DNA of 64,000 bases from Peptoniphilus raoultii (lineage in GTDB: Bacteria > Bacillota > Clostridia > Tissierellales > Peptoniphilaceae), in assembly GCF_900099555.1 (NCBI RefSeq), contig NZ_FMWM01000002.1, forward strand, positions 682,001 through 746,000. Direction: 5' to 3'. Below are positions 7,095 to 13,950 of the stretch, one piece after another. The notes below the pieces were generated by a model. The model saw only the letters and a list, made by a program, of their open reading frames with translations. It was not told the origin of the DNA and made no database searches. Every line of letters begins with the position of its first letter. The first letter of the stretch is position 1. A program made the translations under genes and the position numbers.

Positions 7095-8345
7095 ATGAAA
7101 GTTTTAATTATAGGAAATGGAGGCAGGGAAAATGCTCTTGCTTGGAAAGTTTCCAAATCTGACAAGATAGAAAAAATTTTTATGGCTAAGGGAAATGGCG
7201 GCACAGAAGATTTTTGCACAAATATTGATATTGACCCTAAAGACCTTGACGGTCTTTTAGATTTTGCTAAAAAAGAAAAAATTGACCTAACAATTGTAGG
7301 TCCTGAAGACCCCTTATGTGCAGGAATTGTAGATAAATTTAAAGAAGAAGGCCTTAAAATTTTTGGACCTAATAAAGAATGTGCAAAGTTTGAAAAGTCC
7401 AAAGAGTTTACTAAAAAGTTTTTGGAAAAATATAATATTCCAACAGCAAAATATAAATCCTTTAAGGATTTTGAAGGAGCAAAAGAAGGCCTATCAGATT
7501 TTTCTTATCCTCTAGTTATAAAAGCTGACGGACTTTGTCTAGGCAAGGGAGTATTTATTTGTAAGGATAAAAATGAAGGAGAACAGGCCCTAGAAAAAAT
7601 TTTTAAGGACAGGATTTTTGGAAGCGAAGGCGACCTTGTCGTTATGGAAGAATTTTTAGAGGGAGTTGAAAGTTCCCTTCTATGCTTTGTATCAAATAAT
7701 AAATTATTTCCCCTAGAAACAGCCAAAGACCATAAGCAAATTTTTGACGGAAATAAAGGACCGAACACAGGAGGAGTTGGAACGTATTCTCCTGGTCATA
7801 AATTTTCTAAAAAAACTTATGAAGAAATGGAAAAAATTTTAAGGAAAATTGAAGAAGGCTTTAGGGCAGAAAATCTTTCCTACTACGGAATTTTATTTAT
7901 AGGTTTCATGATTTCAAATGAAATGCCCAAAGTTTTGGAATTTAATGTAAGATTTGGCGATCCCGAAACGGAAGTTTTGATGCCAAGGATTAAGGGGGAT
8001 TTAGTGGACATTATTGAAAAATGTCTTGACGGAAACTTAAAAAAGGATGACATAAAATGGACAGATGAAGTTTCTCTAACCACAATTTTATGTTCAGATG
8101 GATATCCTCTATCCTACCAAAAAGGAAAAGAAATTAAGGGCATAGAAAAATTAGATGAGGATATAATGCTTTTCCATAATGGAACTATAAAAAAAGATGG
8201 AAAGCTTTACACAAATGGAGGCAGAGTTTTATCCGTAACAGCCCTTGGAAAAAATTTAAGGGAAGCAAGAGAAAAAGTCTATAAAAATATTGAAAATATA
8301 GATTTTGAAAATAAATATTTTAGAAAAGATATAGGATTAATTTAA
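7095..8345 (+). CDS. purD: Phosphoribosylamine--glycine ligase (GAR synthetase)
   Basis: ATP-grasp ligase making GAR from phosphoribosylamine and glycine. It opens MKVLIIGNGGRENALAWK, followed by IVGPEDPLCAGI, the ATP-grasp lid and phosphate loop (VIKADGLCLGKGVFI), EEFLEGVE and the metal-binding LEFNVRFGDPETE. Length 416 aa is typical. GGAGGA overlaps the purH stop and sets ATG 7095. It is the last gene of the operon; a strong terminator follows. Confidence 0.97.
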   Translation: MKVLIIGNGGRENALAWKVSKSDKIEKIFMAKGNGGTEDFCTNIDIDPKDLDGLLDFAKKEKIDLTIVGPEDPLCAGIVDKFKEEGLKIFGPNKECAKFEKSKEFTKKFLEKYNIPTAKYKSFKDFEGAKEGLSDFSYPLVIKADGLCLGKGVFICKDKNEGEQALEKIFKDRIFGSEGDLVVMEEFLEGVESSLLCFVSNNKLFPLETAKDHKQIFDGNKGPNTGGVGTYSPGHKFSKKTYEEMEKILRKIEEGFRAENLSYYGILFIGFMISNEMPKVLEFNVRFGDPETEVLMPRIKGDLVDIIEKCLDGNLKKDDIKWTDEVSLTTILCSDGYPLSYQKGKEIKGIEKLDEDIMLFHNGTIKKDGKLYTNGGRVLSVTALGKNLREAREKVYKNIENIDFENKYFRKDIGLI

Positions 8346-8374
8346 AAAAAAGAAGCTTTTAAAGCTCTTCAAAG

Positions 8375-8422
8375 TATAGACAAACCTATCGTATTTTGAT
8401 ATGTTTGTCTATTTCTGTTTTT
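8375..8422 (+). terminator. Terminator of the pur operon
   Basis: ATAGACAAAC (8376-8385) pairs perfectly with GTTTGTCTAT (8403-8412), with an inner TATC/GATA pair; TTCTGTTTTT follows. A second small inverted repeat (GAAGC...GCTCTTC) lies just upstream at 8352-8370. Confidence 0.85.
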
Positions 8423-8465
8423 AAAATTATTCAATTAACTTATTTATCAAATCCATATTTGATTT

Positions 8466-8807
8466 TTATGAATCGTCTTTATTAGTATAAGAAGCTAACT
8501 CTATTTTAACACACATAGCTCTAATGACTATAGTAAATAGCAATATAAACTCTAGTAAAACAATAACCTTATAATATTTTAGAGATAAGTAAAAAAATTC
8601 AAAAAGAAATAGCATTAAACCATATATAAACGATTTAATATATTTTTTTTTATAATCATTCTTATTTATATATTGATATAATTTTTTTTCTTTATATTTA
8701 ATATACCAATAAAAACAAAGACCAATAAATACTATTTGGGATATGAAAAAAGTTGCATTTTTAAAATCAATCTCAGTAGAATTCGAAAGTAAAGAATGAA
8801 AATCCAT
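8466..8807 (-). CDS. Hypothetical small membrane protein
   Basis: 113 residues, not recognised. Three hydrophobic stretches (about residues 19-37, 62-78 and 82-98) separated by Lys/Tyr-rich loops suggest a three-span membrane protein. It begins 8 nt after the stop of the secreted-protein gene 8816-9298 and has only a weak ribosome binding site (AAGTAG), so it is probably translated by coupling to that gene. Codon use is even more AT-rich than that of the neighbouring pur genes, hinting at an acquired two-gene cassette. Confidence 0.6.
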   Translation of the reverse strand: MDFHSLLSNSTEIDFKNATFFISQIVFIGLCFYWYIKYKEKKLYQYINKNDYKKKYIKSFIYGLMLFLFEFFYLSLKYYKVIVLLEFILLFTIVIRAMCVKIELASYTNKDDS

Positions 8808-8815
8808 GTTAGATG

Positions 8816-9298
8816 CTACTTATTATATAGTGTATGTTCAAAAGTTTTATAAAGTTCAAGTCCATACGCTCGCCTTTTATAGACTTCAAGTCTTAATTTA
8901 GTATAGCTACGGTCGGAGACATAAGTTTTTTCTCCTGTAAGTCTGTCATTTTTATATACTTTGTATTCAGTAGCGTATACTTTTAGAAGACCATCAACGT
9001 TTAGATCATAGATATAATTTCCCCAATAATTAATTTCGTTTAATACAGCTGCTGGAAGGTATACAAAACCTAACAAGCTAGATATAGTATGAACTAAGCT
9101 TCCATTAATATCGTGATCTGAGCTTACAAGTTCCATTTCACCATATTTTTCCTCTTGCCTTTCTGTTGTGTAATAGTACCTGTTATTTCTTAAAATAACT
9201 TCATTTTCTCTTTCTAATGCATAGGAATAAGAAGTGATACAAGGAATTAGCACAAGTATACTTAGAGATAAGGGGATTAATTTTTTTAAAGTTTTCAT
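8816..9298 (-). CDS. Hypothetical secreted protein
   Basis: 160 residues, not recognised. It opens with a clear Sec signal peptide (KK, hydrophobic core LIPLSLSILVLIPCITS, likely cleavage after SYA). The mature part is Tyr- and charge-rich (RYYYTTERQEEKYGE, YATEYKVYKND) with one hydrophobic patch (TISSLLGFVYLPAAV). A perfect AAGGAGG lies 6 nt before the ATG, and a consensus promoter lies upstream. It forms a unit with the downstream small membrane protein. Function unknown; a secreted effector or bacteriocin-like pair is only one possibility. Confidence 0.75.
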   Translation of the reverse strand: MKTLKKLIPLSLSILVLIPCITSYSYALERENEVILRNNRYYYTTERQEEKYGEMELVSSDHDINGSLVHTISSLLGFVYLPAAVLNEINYWGNYIYDLNVDGLLKVYATEYKVYKNDRLTGEKTYVSDRSYTKLRLEVYKRRAYGLELYKTFEHTLYNK

Positions 9299-9326
9299 AA
9301 GAAACCTCCTTATTTATTTCAAATAG

Positions 9327-9356
9327 ATTGTATCATTTAAAAAAAAACGTTGTCAA
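9327..9356 (-). promoter_or_regulatory. Promoter of the secreted/membrane protein pair
   Basis: On the minus strand: TTGACA (9356-9351), 18-nt spacer, TACAAT (9332-9327), about 30 nt before the start codon at 9298. Confidence 0.75.
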
Positions 9357-9372
9357 CGAATTTTTTTAAATC

Positions 9373-9400
9373 TTGAATTAATTTTTTCGTTTGCTATAAT
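9373..9400 (+). promoter_or_regulatory. Promoter of the YoaK-type gene
   Basis: TTGAAT (9373-9378), 16 nt, TATAAT (9395-9400) preceded by TGC, i.e. an extended -10. Confidence 0.75.
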
Positions 9401-9429
9401 TTTATTAGCTATTAGAAGGAAATGATTTT

Positions 9430-10113
9430 ATGATACTTTATAGAGAAAAAAATATGGCTGAATCCTTTCGGCTGGCAATTTTTTTAACTTTAACGGGAGG
9501 CTTCCAAGATGCCTATTCATATTTTGCCAGGGGAGGAGTTTTTGCCAATGCCCAAACAGGAAATGTTGTTTTACTTGCAAGGGAGATTGTAAGCGGAGAT
9601 TTTGAAGGCTGTATAAGATATATTGTGCCAATAATTGCTTTTTCTATTGGCGTTTTTATTGCCATAAATGTAGAAATAAGGCTTGGGGATAAGGTGAATT
9701 TTAATTGGAGGCAGATGATTTTATTAACTGAAATAATTATTGCAGCTTCCTGTGCTTTTATTCCAGAAACTTATAACAATGTTTGTAATGCCCTTTTATC
9801 TTCCTCATGTGCCATGCAAATTACTGCCTTTAAAAAAATCAAAGGTCTTTCAACAAATACTGCCATGTGTGTTGGAAATATTAGAAATGCTAGCGATCAC
9901 CTTGCCAAATATTTTATTTTAAAGGATAGAAATATTTTAAAAAATTCTCTCCATTATTATACAATTGTCTTTGTATTTGCAATTGGTGCAGCTCTTGGAT
10001 ATGCAGCAACCTTAAAATTTGCCCTTAGGGGAATTTGGGGAGTTTTAATATTTTTAATTATTGCCTTTTTCTTATTTTTCTTTGAAGAAAAAAAGGATAA
10101 AAGGGAAGAATAA
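9430..10113 (+). CDS. YoaK/DUF1275 family membrane protein
   Basis: 227-residue integral membrane protein. The DUF1275 signature is clear: LTGGFQDAYSYFARGGVFANAQTGNVV near the N-terminus, and a later SSCAMQITAFKKIKG plus NTAMCVGNIRNASDHL. About six hydrophobic segments are visible, ending in a Lys/Glu tail (FFFEEKKDKREE). Family function is not well defined, though a transport role has been suggested. ATG 9430 follows AGAAGGA with 9-nt spacing; ATG 9454 is an alternative with a poorer ribosome site. It is monocistronic, with its own promoter and terminator. Confidence 0.9.
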   Translation: MILYREKNMAESFRLAIFLTLTGGFQDAYSYFARGGVFANAQTGNVVLLAREIVSGDFEGCIRYIVPIIAFSIGVFIAINVEIRLGDKVNFNWRQMILLTEIIIAASCAFIPETYNNVCNALLSSSCAMQITAFKKIKGLSTNTAMCVGNIRNASDHLAKYFILKDRNILKNSLHYYTIVFVFAIGAALGYAATLKFALRGIWGVLIFLIIAFFLFFFEEKKDKREE

Positions 10114-10124
10114 ATAATTTTTCT

Positions 10125-10149
10125 GACTGCTTTTGTGCAGTCTTTTTTT
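10125..10149 (+). terminator. Terminator after the YoaK-type gene
   Basis: GACTGC (10125-10130), loop TTTTGT, GCAGTC (10137-10142), then TTTTTTT. Confidence 0.9.
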
Positions 10150-10238
10150 ATAGCCATCCAAAAAACAAAAGTTTATTAATAAAAATTTAGAAAAAAACAA
10201 AAGAGTAGAAAATATAATAAATTTTACTCGGCAATAAA

Positions 10239-10275
10239 AACAAACGTTTTTTAAATATATCTAAACAAACGTTTG
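10239..10275 (+). promoter_or_regulatory. Twin palindromic operator, possibly LexA/SOS, before dinB remnant
   Basis: AACAAACGTTTT (10239-10250) and AACAAACGTTTG (10264-10275) repeat with 25-bp spacing; the second contains the perfect palindrome CAAACGTTTG. The core AAC-N4-GTT resembles the Gram-positive LexA (DinR) box GAAC-N4-GTTC. A DNA-polymerase IV gene is a typical SOS target, so a LexA-type operator is the best guess. Confidence 0.5.
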
Positions 10276-10293
10276 ATTATTTTTGGAGGCTCT

Positions 10294-11366
10294 ATGGATA
10301 TTTTACATATTGATATGAATAGTTTTTATGTATAAGCATAACTTATTGAAAGACCAGAACTTAAAGGCAAGGCTGTTGCCGTTGGTGGCGATAAAAAATT
10401 AAGGCATGGGATAATTCTTGCCAAAACACTACTTGCCAAATCTTATGGAGTAAAAACAGGCGAGGCCATTTGGCAAGCAAAGGTCAAATGCCCAGACCTT
10501 ATAATTATTCCGCCCAATTATGACAAGTATTTAAGAATTTCAAATCTTGCCCAAAAGATTTATTATTCTTATACCAATCAAGTTGAGCCCTATGGGATGG
10601 ACGAGTGTTTTTTAGATATTAGTGGGCAATTAAGACTTTTTGGGTCGCCAGAAAAAAATTGCCTATAATATAAAGGAGAGAATGAAATTAGAACTTAAGC
10701 TAACAGTTTCTATTGGCCTAAGTTTTAATAAGGTTTTTGCTAAGCTGGCAAGTGACATGAGAAAGCCTGATTTTGTAACGATAATAAAAAAAAGAAAATT
10801 TTAAAAGTATTGTTTGGCCCTTAAAGGTTGAGGAACTTATTATGATTGGGCCAGCAACTGCGAGAAAATTAAATAAGATTAATATAAAAGCTTTAGGCGA
10901 GCTTGCCAATTCAGACCCCCTTCTTTTAAAAAGACTTTTAGGTATAAATGGAGTAAAACTTTGGAACTGGGCAAATGGGAGAGATTATTCAAGAGTAAAG
11001 GATTATTATGAAACCATTCCCATAAAAAGTATTGGTAGGTCCATAACCCTAAGGGAAGATTTAATAAATTTTGAGGAAGTAAGATCCGTTATCCAGGAGC
11101 TTTGTCAAGATATTTCAAAAAGACTTATAGAAAATAAATATCTTGCAAGGGGTATAAATGTTGGCTATAAGGGAAATGACTTTTCCGATAACGGCTTTGA
11201 TATTTTGTTATCCTATCCCACAAATTTAAGCCTTGAACAGACAATTTATAATATTAGAAAAAGATATGGGAAAGATGCCATATCCTATGCAAATTTAATG
11301 GGAGATTTAAAAATGCCAAATGATGGCAGAGAAGAAGTTATTATGCCGGTATCCTTTTGGGCTTAA
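10294..11366 (+). pseudogene. dinB: DNA polymerase IV (Y family), broken
   Basis: Translesion polymerase remnant. Frame 1 reads MDILHIDMNSFYV, then two stops (TAA 10333, TAA 10339) exactly where the family continues with the steric-gate region, then LIERPELKGKAVAVGGD onwards. A +1 shift in the A-run near 10655-10662 moves the frame (KIAYNIKERMK...SIGLSFNKVFAKLASDM), and another A-run near 10787-10795 shifts it again before ENFKSIVWPLKVEELIMIGPATARKLN. The last 174 codons (10842-11366) are open and encode the thumb and little-finger domains. GGAGG (10285-10289) precedes the original ATG. The two frameshifts sit in homopolymers and could be sequencing errors, but the stop pair is independent evidence of decay. 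Confidence 0.9.
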
Positions 11367-11380
11367 AACAAATATAAAAA

Positions 11381-11409
11381 TTGAAAAAAATAAAATTTCC
11401 TGCTAGAAT
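11381..11409 (+). promoter_or_regulatory. Promoter of queT
   Basis: TTGAAA (11381-11386), 17 nt, TAGAAT (11404-11409) with TGC in front (extended -10). Confidence 0.75.
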
Positions 11410-11419
11410 ATCTAATGTT

Positions 11420-11453
11420 ATTGGTTCGCGAAATCCCAATTAAAAAAACTAAG
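11420..11453 (+). promoter_or_regulatory. preQ1-I riboswitch (translational)
   Basis: ATTGG (11420-11424) and CCAAT (11436-11440) form P1 around a TTCGCGAAATC loop. An A-rich tail TAAAAAAACTAAGG follows and runs into the Shine-Dalgarno AAGGAGG (11451-11457). This is the H-type pseudoknot layout of preQ1-I aptamers, in which ligand binding hides the ribosome site. Position directly before a queuosine-precursor transporter gene supports the call. Confidence 0.9.
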
Positions 11454-11461
11454 GAGGAAGT

Positions 11462-11917
11462 ATGAAAATTAAAGATCTTGTTAAGAACGCAATTTTAATT
11501 GCAGTTTATATTGTGGCGGTAAATATTAATCCCATAGGATTTATGGCAATTCAGTTTAGAGTTGCAGAAGCCCTTTCAGTAATACCATTTTTTAACAGAA
11601 AATTTGCTCCGGCCCTAATTATAGGAGGAGCTTTGGCAAATCTTTATTCACCCTTGGGCATGATTGATATGGTTGTTGGCGGAATGTGTGCAGTAATAGC
11701 CTATACTTTTAGCAAATTTACTTTAAACAACTATATAAACTCATTTATATTTTCATTGGCATCAGGAATTCTTGTTTCTACTGAATTATATTACACAGCA
11801 GGAACACCATATTTTTTGACAATCTTAACAGTTGGTTTCCCAACATTAATTATAACAAGTCTTTCAGTATATATAATTTCTAACACAAAACTTAAAAAAA
11901 TAATTGAACAGGCATAA
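11462..11917 (+). CDS. queT: QueT family ECF transporter S-component (queuosine precursor uptake)
   Basis: Membrane substrate-binding (S) component of a group II ECF transporter, expected to bring in preQ1 or preQ0 with shared EcfA/A'/T subunits encoded elsewhere. The 151-residue protein is very hydrophobic, with about five spans and QueT-type landmarks (NPIGFMAIQFRVAEALSVIPFF, GGALANLYSPLGMIDMVVGG). ATG 11462 lies 4 nt after AAGGAGG, which is sequestered by the preQ1 riboswitch, so translation should fall when the vitamin-like precursor is abundant. Confidence 0.92.
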   Translation: MKIKDLVKNAILIAVYIVAVNINPIGFMAIQFRVAEALSVIPFFNRKFAPALIIGGALANLYSPLGMIDMVVGGMCAVIAYTFSKFTLNNYINSFIFSLASGILVSTELYYTAGTPYFLTILTVGFPTLIITSLSVYIISNTKLKKIIEQA

Positions 11918-11922
11918 AAAAT

Positions 11923-11953
11923 AACCGCTAGGAAAAATCCTAACGGTTTTTTT
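11923..11953 (+). terminator. Terminator after queT
   Basis: ACCGCTAGGA / TCCTAACGGT hairpin with an AAAA-type loop and one C/A mismatch, then TTTTTTT. It separates queT from the convergent AraC-family gene. Confidence 0.85.
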
Positions 11954-11963
11954 ACGGGAATTT

Positions 11964-12590
11964 TCATAGGGCCTGTTTCTTATATTCATTTGGAGTTAAG
12001 CCCACATATTTTTTAAAGGTTGTAGAAAAATGAGATTGAGAAGAAAATCCACAGTCAAAGGAAATAAATTCAAAAGTCTTTTTATCTTCTTCAATTAATT
12101 CTTTAGCCTTATTTACCCTTTGCAAATTAATATATTCGCAGAATTTATAGCCCGTCTTAATTTTAAAGAGATGGCAAAGATAATTTCTGGAAATATGAAG
12201 TTTTGTTGCAACAGCTTGCAAGGTAATTTTTTTATTATAATTATTATTAATAAACTCTAGGGCACTTTCAATAAGCTCATGATCATTTTGCTTAAGGGCA
12301 GAAGAAAATTTATTGGAATAGCCAATTAAAACTTTTTCGCCAAGTTTGCAAAGTTTTGAAAAATTATTATCCCTATTTATAATCTTTTCATTAGTAAGAG
12401 CATAAGCTTCTAAATCCTTATTGTATTGCACTAAAAAATATGTGTATAAAAATATATTAAGCTTTAAAAGATAATCTCTTAAATAATCTACTGAATTTGA
12501 AAACATATCAACATTAGATTTATAAGCATCTAGGGCAATTGAAATCGAATTGGATTTTAAATTTTTGGCAATATTTATATTATTTATCAT
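11964..12590 (-). CDS. AraC family transcriptional regulator
   Basis: 208 residues with a C-terminal double helix-turn-helix of the AraC type: ITLQAVATKLHISRNYLCHLFK (first HTH) and FISFDCGFSSQSHFSTTFKKYVGLTPNEYKK (second HTH with the family signature). The N-terminal ~105 residues are helical and unrecognised, with no cupin pattern, so the signal is unknown. AGGAG lies 6 nt before the ATG. It is divergent from the Fur-box flavodoxin gene and may control it or act with iron status; that link is inference from gene order. Confidence 0.9.
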   Translation of the reverse strand: MINNINIAKNLKSNSISIALDAYKSNVDMFSNSVDYLRDYLLKLNIFLYTYFLVQYNKDLEAYALTNEKIINRDNNFSKLCKLGEKVLIGYSNKFSSALKQNDHELIESALEFINNNYNKKITLQAVATKLHISRNYLCHLFKIKTGYKFCEYINLQRVNKAKELIEEDKKTFEFISFDCGFSSQSHFSTTFKKYVGLTPNEYKKQAL

Positions 12591-12664
12591 ATCAAACTCC
12601 TATTTCTTCAAACATTTTTAAAATATTATTATAATTTATTGTAATTAATTAACTCTATATATAT

Positions 12665-12695
12665 TATAATGGTTACGAGAATGATAGTCAATATC
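12665..12695 (+). promoter_or_regulatory. Flavodoxin promoter with Fur box
   Basis: TATAAT (12665-12670) is followed by GAGAATGATAGTCAATATC (12677-12695). This matches 16 of 19 positions of the classical Fur consensus GATAATGATAATCATTATC. A repressor bound there would cover the transcription start. No clear -35 is visible. Confidence 0.7.
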
Positions 12696-12728
12696 ATAAA
12701 AATTAAATAATTTTAGGAGGAATGAAAA

Positions 12729-13157
12729 ATGAGCAAAGTAAACGTAATATACTGGTCAGGAACAGGTCACACAGAGTCAATGGCAAATGCTGTTGTTAAG
12801 GGAGCGGAAGGAGCAGGTGCTGAAGTTAAATTAATTCCAGTTGGCGAAGCAACTGAAGAAGATGTAAAAGGCGTTGATAACATAGCTTTTGGTTGTCCAG
12901 CAATGGGATCTGAAGAACTAGAAGAAACTGAAATGAGACCCTTTATGGATAAAGTTAATCCATTACTTTCAGGCAAAAAAGTTTTACTATTTGGTTCTTA
13001 TGAATGGGCTGACGGCGAATGGATGAGATTATGGCAAGAAGAAGTAGAAGGAACTGGAGCAAATTTAATCGCTGATGGTTTTGCTGCCTATGATGATCCA
13101 GATGAAGACGCTCTTGACGAATGTGAAGCACTAGGTAAAGAATTAGCTAATGCTTAA
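12729..13157 (+). CDS. Short-chain flavodoxin
   Basis: FMN-binding electron carrier, 142 aa. The phosphate-binding loop is near the N-terminus (IYWSGTGHTESMAN), with the two flavin-flanking loops at FGCPAMGSEE and FGSYEWADGEWM. The protein is strongly acidic, as flavodoxins are. AGGAGG sits 6-7 nt before ATG 12729. The Fur-type box in the promoter implies induction in low iron, the classical situation where flavodoxin replaces ferredoxin. It overlaps the DUF3793 gene by 8 bp, so the two are co-translated. Confidence 0.95.
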   Translation: MSKVNVIYWSGTGHTESMANAVVKGAEGAGAEVKLIPVGEATEEDVKGVDNIAFGCPAMGSEELEETEMRPFMDKVNPLLSGKKVLLFGSYEWADGEWMRLWQEEVEGTGANLIADGFAAYDDPDEDALDECEALGKELANA

Positions 13158-13737
13158 TGATAAAAAAATATTATTAGACTTTTATAGGACTATTGAAAAA
13201 TTCAATTCATTTGAATATTTCATAGCCCTTTTAAAGGCTCAATTGGCCCCAACCTCAAGCAATTTGAAGTTGGGGACAATGTTAAATTTTAAAAATGGCA
13301 AAAGACCTTTAAAAATTTATTGGCAAAATTATAAATATTATTTGAAAGACATCTTTGACCTTAGCTTTTTTGAACTTCGCAAAAGTAATGATAACATCTT
13401 AGTTTATTTTTACAACAAAAAAAGATTGGCAAAAAAATTAAGAGAAGAAAAAATCAATAAATTTTTAAAAGAACTTGGATATGAAAATTGCCAAAATACT
13501 TATGAATATTTAATCACTCTAAGGACAAATTTTAAGGATAGATGCCCTGATGAAATCGGAGTATTTTTAGGATACCCCTTAAAAGATGTTATAGACTTTA
13601 AAAATAAAGACAAAGGAGAGTGCAAGTGCATAGGATATTGGAAGTGTTTTAACAATGCAGAAAGTGCCCAAAATGCCTTTAAAAGATATGACAATGTAAA
13701 AAAAATAGAAATTGAAAAAATAGTAGCTAACGCTTAA
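13150..13737 (+). CDS. DUF3793 family protein
   Basis: 195 residues. The C-terminal block CPDEIGVFLGYPLKDVIDF...KCIGYWKCFNNAESAQNAFKRYD is characteristic of DUF3793, a family of unknown function common in clostridia. I recall it lying next to flavodoxin or iron-transport genes. The conserved Cys residues (CPDE, CKCIGYWKC) could bind metal; this is inference. The start ATG lies inside the flavodoxin stop region (ATGCTTAATG), giving an 8-bp overlap and coupling. It shares the Fur-box promoter. Confidence 0.88.
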   Translation: MLNDKKILLDFYRTIEKFNSFEYFIALLKAQLAPTSSNLKLGTMLNFKNGKRPLKIYWQNYKYYLKDIFDLSFFELRKSNDNILVYFYNKKRLAKKLREEKINKFLKELGYENCQNTYEYLITLRTNFKDRCPDEIGVFLGYPLKDVIDFKNKDKGECKCIGYWKCFNNAESAQNAFKRYDNVKKIEIEKIVANA

Positions 13738-13771
13738 TTTATTAAAAATTATTTGTAGCTACTATTTTTTT
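13720..13771 (+). terminator. Terminator overlapping the end of the DUF3793 gene
   Basis: ATAGTAGCTA (13720-13729) pairs perfectly with TAGCTACTAT (13756-13765), with a 26-nt loop and six T after. The 5' arm encodes the last residues of the protein. Confidence 0.7.
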
Positions 13772-13773
13772 AT

Positions 13774-13932
13774 GTGCAGGGCCGTCTTTAGCGAATGAAA
13801 TGAGCGTAAGGCTGTCCTGCTTTATATTATCTCGGGGACTGACCCTAGTGGTCTGTCCCCATAATAATAAAAATATTTAACAAAATAAAAAAATAAGTAA
13901 AACAAGAGGGACAGTCCACAAGGGACAGTCTC
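13774..13932. repeat. REP-like structured repeat cluster
   Basis: Non-coding gap before the MFS gene. It holds a long imperfect hairpin (GCAGG...CCTGC, 13777-13820), a strong hairpin GGGGACTGACC / GGTCTGTCCCC (13834-13860), and a tandem GGGACAGTC pair in AGAGGGACAGTCCACAAGGGACAGTC (13905-13930). The 17-mer at 13905-13921 recurs inverted at 33359-33375. GGGGACTGTCC-type palindromes of this kind are often tied to REP/Y1-transposase elements; no transposase is present here. Confidence 0.6.
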
Positions 13933-13950
13933 TGATATTAGTTTTTAATT

